From Antedon mediterranea (Eukaryota; Echinodermata; Crinoidea; Comatulida; Antedonidae): DNA of 64,000 nt. The position numbers and the translations under genes are program-made. Positions 35,901 through 54,401 of the stretch are shown here, piece by piece. The DNA is taken from assembly GCF_964355755.1 (NCBI RefSeq), contig NC_092674.1:26214001-26278000 (forward strand), in the 5' to 3' direction. The notes under the pieces are model-generated. The model was not told the origin of the DNA. It did not search any database and was given only the letters and a program-made list of their open reading frames with translations. The stretch's first letter is position 1. Every line of letters begins with the position of its first letter.

Positions 35901-38900
35901 ACAGTTTATTAACTTGTGTTGAACAAATATATTACATAGATGAAGGAGATTTGGTGCATGAAAGATTTCAATTGATCTGAAAATGAAGAATAAAACAAAA
36001 TGTCAGCAATTATAACCTCTTAGTATTTCATCATTGTGAATTTGATAATATTAAACACTAACTCACCCATCCTCATTGCCAATAGCCACCACATCACCTT
36101 CAGGCTTCCATGATAACTCAGTTCTTTGAGGTATAACATTCTATTGAATAAATGATATATCAATTTAGTTATATAGGTTAAAAGATTATCAGTTTGTTAT
36201 TTCCTAGAGAGCTTAATATTGTAGAACCCTCATTTGGGACACCCTATTCAGGGCTATTTAAGGACAGAGAGACGCTTTCCAGCAAACACAATTTATGAGG
36301 GGACATTATATAATAATGCTATCCACAGAAAACATTAAAAAGACACCTTGTTGGGTCTCAGAGGTATACTCATAATTCTAATATATTTGTTAAAACTCTT
36401 ATTTAAACTACAGGTTCAAGATACTCAAGATCAGACCATTGTTCTGGTGGTAGAACAAGTCTTCTCGGATAAGGACTTAAAACAGGAGGTCCAGTGTACA
36501 CATTTGGCTCATGTGCACTTTAAAGAACACAGTACATCTTTCGGAAGAGTAGGGTTACCCTGGTGTACTGTTCCATTCAGCCCTTGTCGATGTGGACAGA
36601 CGAACAGGCGCCGTTAGGTGGCAGCACTTGACAAGAAGGGACTCTTAGGAGAAATGAAAGTTGTGGTATGTGTCAACCACACCTGTGCTCAATTCAGCCC
36701 AGTAGGCTGCAAGTAGCAAGTTATTCTCCCATTTACATTTACTATACATTTATAGTTGAACATGCTTAGCTGATACTGTACGTTACCTTAACATCATTTG
36801 TAGCTGAAATAATGTGATTAATATTAACTGCATCTGCATCTAGTTTATCAGGATTGTGTTGGAAAATAACACCCTCGCCAGCACAGCTATACAAACAAAA
36901 TGACTGCTTCTCTTCCGAGATTGCTAAAGATAACAAAAAACAATAAAATGCTTAAATTGCCATGTTTGTCATTGTCAGCGTTCAACATGTGACAACACAG
37001 TTGGTATTCAGAAATAGGTCTGTTTGTTGTCAAATTTGATTTAAAAGAATTTACAATACAGTATTAGTGTAGTAATGCATTTACTTTGATTCAATATTGT
37101 ACGGTGGCATGTTTGATAGTCAGTGGCACAATAAGAAGACACTTTCTTAACCCAATAAAGTGTCCCCTTAATAGTGGTTATATTGTGAAAGCATATAACG
37201 CCTATCATTTCACATAAAAATGTCCCTTCAATAGAGTTGTTTGTCTTTCTGTCCCAAGGGCAGGGTTCTACTGGATGTGTAAATAAAGAATAAATTATGT
37301 TAATTAATTTTAACCAATGTTATCTTACAATTGTTAGAACAGACTGGTCCCCAGCAAACACGATACACGGTCCTTTTATGGTAAGTACTTGACAAACGAG
37401 GTGGTCTGTAATAAAGAGGAAACAGTTAACTCTGTATCATTCAAGAAAAGTCTAACTTGTTTATTTTAAAGCTCTGTCTACACTATCTTTATGTGACAAA
37501 AAAATGTGATGTGCCCATATATGGACATGATGATGTCATATCACTACCATATTCAAGCATATCACTACCATATTCAAGCATATCCCTACCATATTCAAGC
37601 ATATCACTACCATATTTAAACATATCACAAGAAAAGTTTAACTTGATTATTTCAAAGCTCTGTCTACACTATCAAACTTTATGTGACAAAAAAGTGTGAT
37701 GTACCCATATATGGACATGATGATGTCATATCACTACCATATTCAAGCATATCACTACCATATTCAAGCATATCACTACCATATTTGGGCACATCAATCT
37801 AGTTTGATAGTGTAGACTGAGCTTTACTCAACATTATAATAAATGCTATTGATGATAATAATGAATGAAGTCACTTACTTATTAGAAAATACACCATATA
37901 TTCCTACTCTACCATCATCTGTTCCGTAAGCTAACCATCCCTCAATCTTTGGGTGCCATGACAACTGTAAACAAATCATTAGAAAGAAACGGTGAATGTC
38001 TCAATCCACAGGTACTATATTTTAACATTGTATGAATGTATAAGCTCTACACTATCAGAATTTCTGTGACAAAAAAATGTGATGTACCTATATATGGACC
38101 ATATTTGGGTATATCACTACCATATTTGGGTATATCACTACCATATTTGGGTATATCACTGCCATGTTTGGGCACATCACACTTTTTTTTGTCAAACTAG
38201 TTCGATATTGTAGCCAGAGCTTTAAAAAATTACTGAAACATTAAAAGGAAGAATATATTGAAAACAACGTACAGCTGTGACCTTTGACTTGATGCCTTGC
38301 CAGAATGTACTGATGTCATGCTGGTTGGCAAGCGAAGAAGTATTCCAGATTCGGATTAGGTTATCTCCTGACCCAATAGCTAGTCGTCCAGGATCATGAG
38401 GTGAAGTGTCCAAACAGTACAAAAAACCACCTAAAGATGGCATGTTCCATTCTGATTGTAGGGTATCCATGTTCCATTTTATTATCTTTGAATAAATACA
38501 TTAAATTAATTTTAATCTACTCTACACTTAACTCCACACATTACTTTTATTTGGGATGATAGAGAAACAGAAGTGAGTTCTGTTTACTTTCCACAATTGT
38601 CACGGTTTGTTTAGTCAATTGATAATTTATTTACCATTTTGAAACAAAAGTTTGCTATTGTTAGAAATGCAAGTTATTGAACAGAATAGTAAATGTAGAA
38701 CCCTCATTTGGGACACCCCTATTCAGGTAGTGGCGTAATAGATATGAGCGCTTGCTGGCTAAACCCAGGGGCCCCAGAACTCATAGGGCCCAAGAGCTCA
38801 TAGGGCCCAAGAGCTCATAGGGCCCCAGAGTAAGTCCAATGCAACTACCCAGCCCTACCGGCTCTTTAGGAGTGCTAAACCAGGGGCCTTTGCTCTGTGC

Positions 38901-41560
38901 GTTAAGCCACTGTATTAAGGGGCCTGCAACTGTACAGCTTAATCTGTTGTCAAGTTTACACCAATACACTTGCCTGTCTGTCCATAGATGTAGTAATGAA
39001 CATTTTGGCGCCAATATCTCCCCCAAAACTAATGTTAAACACAATCCGCGAATGGAAGATGCCATCAGTCTGACCGAACACATCACATTTATTTTTCCCA
39101 GGTCGGCACAAATCCCAGAAAAGCATCTCACCACTGAAAACATAAACAACTATTAACTTAAAAACACAATTATTACAAATACTAAGAATAATACAACTTT
39201 TTTCATCAAATTAAATTGAGAATCCAAATGTTGAAACCTCTAAACTATCCACCAATTTATCATTAGTTTACAATGTCAGAAGAAATGCATTACTCAAATT
39301 GTCTCATTTTTCGTTCTGTGTACAGTACATTTAAAACATACATGTGCGTGGTAGATTGAATACATTATTTAAAAAGGAATAGGAGAATGGATTCTGTCTT
39401 TGTGTGCTAATAATGGTAGTCGCTGTGCTGTACTGTATATACTCTATGACATGATTATGTAGAGGGTCTAATCCAACTATTAAACAAACCGTTTACATTT
39501 ATACAGTAATACTCACGAATGTGAACTCGAAATTAAACGACCTGGAGTATTTTTCGGCCAGTAGAGTGTCAGCCATACTCTACTTCTTCTAGGGTCTTCC
39601 TCACCCTTCTCTTTGGCTCTGAATCCACCCACTCTCGATGGCAGTCTTAGAGTCATCACAGCCTTCCCTTGACTCATGTTCCACAGTCTGACCGTTCTGT
39701 CTCGACTTGAAGTAGCCACAAGGCACCCGTTTGATTTCTCTACATTTTTTTCTTCTTTTTCAACTTAAAGAAATGAATAAATGTCATAAAGATATATTCT
39801 TTACAATAAAATTTAATGACAAAAAACAAGAAGATCGACATTTCGGAACCATCATGGAACCATTTTCAAGATCAAGTGATCAAATTATACAAGATATATT
39901 TATTTATTTTATTTCAATAATATTTTACGAGGGTGGTCCATTCAGCCGAATCTGATCATTGGGACCCTCACAAAAATACATCATGAGACATAAACATGTA
40001 ACAATAAAAATTAAATTAAAATAAATATAATATATAATTCAAGTTTGATAACAACTATACTTAGTGAATATATATTAGAAGCATACCTGTTTCATTTACA
40101 GCATTTTCAACTGTTTGTTGTTTGTTGACTTTTATTTCCTCCCCTGCAACTGGGCACCAGACGACGCTGTGCACTTCGTCATCATGACCACGAAGCTTGT
40201 GAACAATACCACCTCTCTTACCAATGTTAATAACCAAAACAACTCCGCTCTTGTACCTATAAAAATAATAGATACACTTGGTATTTATCTTGAAACATGC
40301 TAACATTTGTAAGAACAGTGGACACATAAGTTGTTGAATCATATGGTTAGAGTATGCAGCACAATAATAAATGAAACAATACATATAAAATTATTAATTG
40401 GTGTGGAATTGCTGTACATTTATCAGAGAATTTAACATTTTTAAACAAGGAATCTATTGTCAAATTTCTTTGTGGTGTCTAATCTGAGCCAACTTTTGAT
40501 ATATGTTAATAAGAAATTAAGCACAAACATTTAAGAAAATGGTAAAGAAATAATTATTATTATTTAAAAAAACTACAATTATGATGTTATATACAAAATT
40601 TGTACTAAAATATTAATGCTAGAAAATACATAGTTTGTTAAAAATATAAAAAATAGACATCTACCCAACAATGACATGAGCAACATTATGTGGACTACAA
40701 GAAAGACAGAATATGTGACCATGTTCTGGAGTGAAGGATTTAACTTTCTTGTCAACAAAGTTCCAACAGAGAACTGTCCCCTTGACATCTCCTGTTACAA
40801 TAAGATCTTTTCCCAGTTCAGACCAATCTATAGCTGTTGGTTTATCCTGAAAAATGGAAATTAAATTATGACATGAATTTACAAGCATTGAAACTTGTTA
40901 TATGTGCCGTGGCACTATAAATACAGGTGGTGCCAATGTAAAGTGTTTTTAAGAAGGTCAAATACACTTGACTTAAAATTAAGGTGATTTCAATTATTAT
41001 TTTACTTTTATATAGGCCTACGGGTTAGTCGCGTTCAATACAAAATATAAATCGTAAAACTCAGCCACTGTATAATTTTCCCTCTCATTTCATTATGCTT
41101 TTATTTTAAATCTAATTAAATTGTATTTCTATTCATTTAAATTAAATTATATTTATTTACATAATCTAGCATAGACTTACTACTACTACTACTACCTAGC
41201 TCTAGGCCTAGTCCTAGCCTCTAAAAAATAACTAAACTTCAAACTAATTATTTGAGTAAACACCTTATGAGAATTGTGACGATGTAGTTCAGAAAGTAAC
41301 TTGATATCCCAAACTCTGACCGACAGGTCTTCACTAACGGAGGCGCAGAGATTTGACTGCCCGTCATACTTGCTAAAAACTACCCCAACCACTCGTTCGG
41401 TGTGACCAATCAAATGGCCTACGAACTCTGCCCGTGGTTTTCGAGCATTAAACAAACAAATGGAGTGTCGAGCAGCAAACAAAAATATCCCTTCTGTATT
41501 TGTATCTGTAGCCCTACTACAATACCAATTTGGTGAAGGTGGGATTATCTCAGAATTCAT
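26942..41560 (-). CDS. GEMIN5: Gemin5, SMN-complex snRNA-binding WD40 protein
   Basis: Twenty-four exons join in frame to 1577 residues (human about 1508): 41264-41560, 40665-40846, 40087-40256, 39517-39763, 38974-39133, 38273-38485, 37879-37964, 37329-37405, 36787-36923, 36067-36140, 35619-35976, 34803-34977, 34005-34427, 33499-33615, 33261-33359, 33042-33179, 32447-32594, 31955-32074, 31307-31517, 30619-30730, 29731-29903, 28927-29080, 27826-28493, 26942-27136. Residues 1-725 form two WD40 propellers; PPSPNWYC near the N-terminus keeps the Trp-Tyr pair that human Gemin5 uses for snRNA and cap recognition. Residues about 726-866 are a charged linker that differs from vertebrates. About 870-1145 is the TPR-like dimerisation region ([15 protein letters not shown]). 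The C-terminal part corresponds to the RNA-binding and ribosome-associated region. Role: delivers pre-snRNAs to the SMN complex and modulates translation. Intron 5 uses a GC donor. MRPL22 is divergent upstream. Confidence 0.96.
29452..29716 (-). mobile_element. tRNA-derived SINE (family S2) beside a splice donor
   Basis: Read on the minus strand it starts GTGGCCGAGCGGTTAAGACA, a tRNA-Leu/Ser-like A-box region. It continues through AGTCTTCTCGGATAAGGACT, TCATGTGCACTTTAAAGAAC and the ACTAGTACAC phrase shared with 36420-36712 and 56683-57015. It lies in sense orientation in a GEMIN5 intron, its head only about 15 bp from the donor of exon 29731-29903. Confidence 0.8.
29917..30358. mobile_element. 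element C copy 2, with internal insertion
   Basis: Begins AAATGTATTGTCACC, shares TAGTTTTAATCAAGTTATTCA with element C at 9.5 kb, and ends in a poly-G run (30331-30345) followed by TCTTTAA. About 170 bp between 30130 and 30300 has no match to the other copy and may be a later insertion. GEMIN5 intron. Confidence 0.6.
32706..32864. mobile_element. R1 element
   Basis: Left end CGCTTTGTCTACACTATCAA, right end TTTGATAGTGTAGACAGAGC, two core units and a shortened central palindrome. GEMIN5 intron. Confidence 0.85.
34551..34650 (+). mobile_element. R1 element, right end missing
   Basis: AAGCTCTTGGTCTACACTAT, ACTAGTTTGACAAAAAA and one core unit are present. The copy breaks off after the GTCCATATAGGGGCACAT region. 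GEMIN5 intron. Confidence 0.75.
35085..35395 (+). mobile_element. tRNA-derived SINE (family S1)
   Basis: The head GGCGTGTGGCGCAGTG with a B-box GGTTCGAATCC at 35137-35147 has the two-part RNA polymerase III promoter of a tRNA. The body carries AGGCAAGATACTTTA, CTCCACCCAGGTGTATAAAT, GCATTATGGGAGTATGTTTC, and a tail GGGCGCTATATAAATCTGG then (ATT)n. A decayed copy is at 58082-58345. Antisense to GEMIN5, in an intron. Confidence 0.85.
36420..36712 (+). mobile_element. SINE S2, 5'-degenerate
   Basis: GGTAGAACAAGTCTTCTCGG, CCAGTGTACA, TCATGTGCACTTTAAAGAAC and GTAGGGTTACCCTGGTGTAC match the body of the S2 family at 56683-57015. The tRNA-like head is not recognisable. Antisense in a GEMIN5 intron. 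Confidence 0.75.
37468..37628. mobile_element. R1 element, part of a tandem duplication
   Basis: AAGCTCTGTCTACACTATC is followed by four ATTCAAGCATATC-type core units; the right inverted repeat is missing. The flank AAGAAAAGTCTAACTTG recurs before the next copy, so about 187 bp were duplicated together with the element's left half. Confidence 0.8.
37654..37824. mobile_element. R1 element, second half of the duplication
   Basis: Complete left end (AAGCTCTGTCTACACTATCA), three core units and right end TTTGATAGTGTAGACTGAGC. GEMIN5 intron. Confidence 0.85.
38041..38224. mobile_element. R1 element
   Basis: TAAGCTCTACACTATCAGAA at the left, four CATATTTGGGTATATCAC-like units, and TTCGATATTGTAGCCAGAGC at the right. 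GEMIN5 intron, about 50 bp from the exon 38273-38485. Confidence 0.8.
38776..38832. repeat. 17-bp unit AGCTCATAGGGCCCAAG, three copies
   Basis: Three near-identical units in a GC-rich island inside a GEMIN5 intron. The minus-strand frame 38781-39149 runs through it and overlaps exon 38974-39133 in another frame, so that frame is not used. Confidence 0.75.
39893..40036 (+). repeat. dispersed repeat, possible retroelement tail
   Basis: TACGAGGGTGGTCCATTCAG and GATCATTGGGACCCTCAC match, in inverse order, 21400-21472. Flanked by A/T-rich simple sequence. GEMIN5 intron. Confidence 0.45.
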
Positions 41561-42114
41561 TTTAAATGAATTTCATTTTTGGCATTAAACTTCTCATGGG
41601 AGCTTCCATGTTGAAAGAATGTTTTACTATTTAACCGACTGCCTGCCAATTAAAATCTACTAAACACGTGGGTTTGTGCAGACACAAAAAACGGACAATA
41701 CGGTTGAATAGAAAAGTAAAAATATCTAATCGTTGGAGGCGCTATTAAATTTTATCAGAGAAGAAAAAAATGTTTTTGTTTGTACTCTAAAAACACTGAT
41801 CTGATGCAAATATGAATGTAATTAAGAAGACAGGTTTGTAAATTCATATATACATATACGTGTATGAGATTTTTTTTCTCTAAGACTTTCTATGACAGAG
41901 GAAAATGCCAAACGAAAGAGCTAGGCCTAGCCTAGATTACTCTTCTTCACATAACACACGGAGGTCGAGAACATCACACGTGCTCGAAGAACGCGGAACG
42001 CGAGCCTAGCCTAGATAAACATAATGAGGATTTTTACTTTTGCCTACTGTATTTATTTAATCAATATGTAATTTTCTTGCAGCCTTTACCTCCTGGACAC
42101 AGAGAGCCATAGCC
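41561..42114. promoter_or_regulatory. bidirectional spacer GEMIN5/MRPL22
   Basis: The two start codons are 554 bp apart and point away from each other. CACGTG E-box palindromes occur at 41665-41670 and 41977-41982, in a locally CpG-richer stretch (about 41930-42010). A splice-acceptor-like TTTTCTTGCAG ends at 42082, suggesting that MRPL22 transcripts begin with an exon further upstream. Confidence 0.5.
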
Positions 42115-44025
42115 ATGATTCAACCAACATCAAAACAAATTCACCAAAACTTGCACAATTATAGGCCTACACAACAAATATGCTGCTTTTGCCACAGGTA
42201 GTGGACCTTCAAATTTGTGTTATTTTTTATTTAAAAAATATTTAAATAAAAATGTAATCAAATTAAATATAAACATAGAAATTGCAATTACTATACAAAA
42301 TTACAGGGATTTATATAATATATACCGTATTAACTATTTATCAACTTGTTATTGTTCATATATTTTGCTTTTTTCAGATATCCCAGTATTGCAAATATAT
42401 CAAGACAAATTCATACATCGACGACTCAAGCAGCAGGAAATTGGGAAAAGAATAACAATATTAAATATCCACCACAACTTCCAGGAGAGCCTCCTAGGAT
42501 GGCTGTAAGAAAGTACTGTATTATAAATAATAGGTGGGGTGATTGGTAGAGTGCAGAAAATTAAATATCTGGGTGGTAAAGTTTTGGAAGGGAAACATGG
42601 ATGGTACCTAGAGTGTGTTAACTATTTGTCTCAAAATAAATGTAATGGTATTTATTTTTACAGGAAGTTTACCATTGTAGAAGACAAATTAAATACAGTA
42701 AAGAGAAGCTGTGGTACATAGCAACTTTTGTAAGTATACCAGTGATGTAGTCACAAGAAATAAAATGGTGCGGTTTTCACAAGAAAAGGGAACAATCTCT
42801 ATTCAAGCCACTGTGTTATCAAAGGCCCCAGTGAAAAATTGGTCATGTTGAAACCTTACCAACCATAACTGGTGGCTATGGCCTAGATTCCTCCTATAAA
42901 AATTAATAGTTATTCCTTGTAAATAACTGCCTACTGTAGCATGCAGACCTATTGTACAGTACATAATCATAGAGACAGAGTATTATCTCTCTGACATAAA
43001 AGGGAACAATCTCTGATAAAGCCACTGGGTTATGAAAAAGCGGTCTGGTTAAAACCTTACCAACCGTACTGGTGGCTACAGCCCTGTATACAGCATCAAT
43101 ATTTAACAATTTGCTTTCAATTTAGGCCTACAGACAAAACTTCATTTAATACAAAAAGTAAAAGATAATATTAGCTGTGGTGTGATTTTTTTTTTTCAGA
43201 TCAAAGGAAGGATGATTGATGATGCTTTAACACAGTTGGACCATATAAACATGAAAGGGGCTAAGATTGTAAAAGAAGTAAGTATTTAATTGTTTTAATT
43301 TTCTATGGACAACAGACCTATTTACTTTACTCCCTTCAGCATTAACATTTTAATGAACCTAATAATCATTCCCTTCACTGTAACTGGATAGGCCAACCTC
43401 ATTAAAAATGGTTAAAAAAAATATTTGCTTTTGTAGATTTTATTGGAGGCGCAGGACATGGCAGTGAAAGACCACAATGTTGAGTTCCGATCAAACCTTC
43501 ACATCTGTAAGTGCACCCATTATTGTACAGGATTTGCCAAAATATGGTAGTGATATGCACAAATATGGTAGTAATATGACATCATCATGTCCATATATGG
43601 GCACATCACATTTTTTTAAACATAAAGTTTGATAGTGTAGACAGAGCTTTACACTTATACACATTTTGTATAGGGTAGTATAGTAATATGCACAAATATG
43701 GTAGTAATATGACATCACATTTTTTGTCACATCAAGTTTGATAGTGTGGACAGAGCTTTACACTCATACACATTTTGTATAGTACCTCTAATAAGTATAT
43801 TTTGTTTTGTTTTCAGCAAGGGCTATTTCAAGTAAAGGTGAACATGACAAAGCCATTCGGATACACGCTAAGGGACGCTACGGAATCATGAATATTAATT
43901 ACAATCACTTCTATGTTTGTCTTAAAGAGGGACCACCCCCCAAGCAGGAAGTGGTCACTGGTTATGACCAAGCCAGGGAATATATTGAAAATCAACGCAA
44001 GAGAACAATTATACGAGGATTGTAA
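42115..44025 (+). CDS. MRPL22: mitochondrial ribosomal protein L22
   Basis: Six exons (42115-42197, 42378-42504, 42664-42729, 43200-43277, 43437-43506, 43817-44025) give 210 residues; human uL22m is about 206. Landmarks are [50 protein letters not shown] and the C-terminal [15 protein letters not shown] then GPPPKQE. The protein is the mitochondrial large-subunit homologue of bacterial L22, lining the peptide exit tunnel. The N-terminal part is basic and poorly conserved, as expected of a mitochondrial targeting sequence. The frame stays open upstream of the chosen ATG to an acceptor-like CAG at 42082, so the true start may lie in an undetected upstream exon. A polyadenylation signal AATAAA lies at 44292. 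GEMIN5 is divergent upstream. Confidence 0.93.
42785..43090. repeat. duplicated 90-bp segment in MRPL22 intron
   Basis: AAAAGGGAACAATCTCT, AAGCCACTG and AAACCTTACCAACC with CTGGTGGCTA occur at about 42785-42890 and again at 43006-43085. Both lie between exons 3 and 4. Confidence 0.75.
43530..43762. mobile_element. R1 right half, duplicated in tandem
   Basis: Two successive right halves end GTTTGATAGTGTAGACAGAGC (near 43649) and GTTTGATAGTGTGGACAGAGC (near 43758). Each is followed by the same TTTACACT-TATACACATTTTG-like flank. The duplication therefore includes host sequence. MRPL22 intron 5. Confidence 0.8.
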
Positions 44026-44065
44026 TCATTGTAGTTAACAGCCAATCATTGTGATTAAACAATCT

Positions 44066-44190
44066 AAAGCTCTGTCTACACATTCAAATATGGTAGTGGT
44101 ATACCCAAATATGGTAGTGATATGACATCATGTCTATATATAGGCACATCACATTTTTTTGTCACATAAAGTTTGATAGTGTAGACAAAT
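44066..44190. mobile_element. R1 element downstream of MRPL22
   Basis: AAAGCTCTGTCTACACATTC at the left, GTTTGATAGTGTAGACAAA at the right, two core units. It lies within the presumed MRPL22 3' UTR, between stop codon and AATAAA. Confidence 0.8.
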
Positions 44191-45083
44191 GTATCGTTTC
44201 AAAACTAATCATAGATCATTATGATTATGACTTTTTTCACAGTGCATAAATTAACACAAAAAGGGTATTTAGAGATCAATTCAGGAATTGAAATAAAGTG
44301 TTAAGAAACATTCAGTTCGTTCGTTTGTACAATTTTAAGCAACTAGGCCTAGTTAAGATCATAAAAATTACCATTTATTCTACATATGCTTATTCACGTA
44401 CCATTCTACAAACATTAATAAAGCAAGAATATATACATTTATTAGACACTTGGGTTAACATATCTTTTATCACACTATTTTGTAAATGGTATAAATCAAA
44501 TATTTGTATTCAGACAATTTATAGGTCTCTGTACTGTGTACATCACTTTGATTTCAAACATGGTATTTATATAAAAATATTACATATTGGCCGAGTGGAT
44601 GAACTGAGGTTTATAAATTGAATATGTTCAACACGCGTAAGCCGAGATTCGAGAAAGCTGTTTGGTAAACCCAAAATACTCATTGCTGTAATGGCATTCA
44701 TTGTTGGATTTTTTATGTGCATGATACAAGCAGGTTAAAATTTACAAGATTTAATATATTTCATTGATGCGTGTAGGATGAAATAAAGGTTATCTGTATG
44801 TCTGGTGTATAAGATCACTATAGTATTTGTATTAACCCGAAATATTTATCGAAATTCATTTACTATATCAAACCATCACATACATTGGTGCGACATCATT
44901 TATTGTTTGATGATGATAACGTTTGTTGTACACAAAATATGCAAGTAACAATTTACAAGTGTACTACACATGAGTTCTTTGTGGATACAGTACTAGGATT
45001 GTGTGTGTTAAATTCATCCACATCCTCACCAGTACACTTTTCCTGCAAAGTTTTTATAAAAAATGAAAATATTATAATTATGT
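44191..45083. other. convergent intergenic region MRPL22/SMU1
   Basis: Contains the MRPL22 polyadenylation signal (44292) and a minus-strand signal for SMU1 (TTTATT at 44899-44904). The open frames at 44298-44621 and 44885-45127 are not recognisable and probably represent UTR sequence. Confidence 0.55.
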
Positions 45084-50217
<5,134 letters not shown>

Positions 50218-50671
50218 TCTAACTTTTTAATTTCAACCCGGCGAGGGGTTGTTCTGCTGTTTTGACGCTGGATGATAAACTATTATTAACTAGATTTCAG
50301 TTTTTTCTTTTATGTTATATTTTTGTTTTAAAATAATAAAGAAGTAAATACTAAATATATTTTAGTAATATTTAAAATTTCATTTTAAAATTAGATTGGA
50401 AAATGTATGACTTTTATATGTTGCTAAATATAATATGCTTGTGTACTATAAACGGGTCAACGAACAGTGAGGTTAACAAGTGAGGGACACGTTAAGCCTA
50501 ACGCTCGAGTTGTCGTAGCAGTAGCAGCAGCAACAACGCAAAAACTAAGAACCTTTTTCTTGGCGGCGAACGAATAGAAGCAGTACAAACCGTTGTCTAG
50601 CCTGGGAATTGAAGTTGATCTCCGAATGATGTAAAAGTTTCTCATACATATTTATAGTATATTGATTTAAA
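50218..50671. promoter_or_regulatory. bidirectional spacer SMU1/WDR61
   Basis: Only 454 bp separate the divergent start codons. The part near WDR61 (50450-50630) is less AT-rich and contains CpGs. No TATA box is obvious near either start. A shared core promoter is inferred from geometry. Confidence 0.55.
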
Positions 50672-53382
<2,711 letters not shown>

Positions 53383-54255
53383 CAACGCATTCTTAGACTT
53401 GAGAGCAAAAATTCCATAAACTTGACTATTTAATTTTTGTTAATGATTAGGGATTGGAATTGTATCTACTAGTACATTACAACAATGGAATGATCTGTGT
53501 AGATATAGAAGTAAAGACTTTCCGAAAAGTATGATTTTCTTCTACAAAACTGGTATCTACAAAGATATTCACCATTCAAATATGATGTGTAATCAGTCTA
53601 AACCAGTTAACAAAACAAGGCTTTAGTTATTTGCCCTGGCTAAAGAGGATTTCATGAGCATATAAAGTTAAATCACTAACTTTTATATTTATTATCTCAA
53701 TTTATACAGACAAGCTGTAATGGTAATAGAAATATAGAATCTGTTGTCATCATATCATGTTATTATCTGTCATTCTCATGACGATTTACATACAATGCGG
53801 ACAGGCGGCTGTAAATACAGATTGTACGTGGGACAAAGCTACACAGCTTTCCACTTACAGTTATCACAACCTCTTCAAAAACAAAGTACTGTACAGTGAA
53901 TGTACTTTTTGTAGCACAAAAAAAATTACAGGATTTCTTTACATAATTGTACTATTCTTCAACTTATTGTAATACAAAAATATACAGTATACATATGGAA
54001 TATTATGTTCTTTTATTTTGCTGTGTATTGTAAGAAGAAACTAAGAATAAAATTGTCACCATATTTGGTGAAGGACTTTTTCCCAGTTTATTTTTGTGGA
54101 ATTTAGTACAGTATTATTATCTATAAATATGGTAAAACATGTTCATTATCTTTTATTTTTAACAATAATTTAAAATGCTGGTTATCATCATACATCGCTG
54201 TGCAAGTTTTGACCAATCAAATGTCAGAATTAAATTATCTAACGATACGCGATGT
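53383..54255. other. WDR61 3' UTR and intergenic sequence
   Basis: AT-rich; the only clear signal is AATAAA near 54047. The frame 53757-53972 begins with a hydrophobic stretch, then cysteine-containing sequence, but has no recognisable family and lies in the expected 3' UTR. Confidence 0.5.
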
Positions 54256-54294
54256 CACGTGCTGCGTGCCTGCAGGCTCTCTGTACTGCACGTG
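54256..54294. promoter_or_regulatory. paired CACGTG E-boxes
   Basis: GTCACGTGC (E-box 54256-54261) and its mirror GCACGTGAC (54289-54294) face each other about 110-150 bp upstream of the LRR gene start. GTCACGTGAC-type sites bind USF/MITF/TFE bHLH-zip factors in animals. The position fits a promoter element. Confidence 0.5.
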
Positions 54295-54401
54295 ACAAAA
54301 ACACTGATTGGGGGTTTCCCCTAGATATGTGCTGCTAGATATTCGAATAGCTCGCGAAGTTACTTAATTATTTCCTTCTAATAAAATAAGAAACATAGAT
54401 C

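Noticed and set aside
38781-39156. Overlapping frames of more than 100 codons on both strands.
   Set aside because: They overlap GEMIN5 exon 5 (38974-39133) in other frames and run into a GC-rich tandem repeat; the GEMIN5 frame accounts for the conservation.
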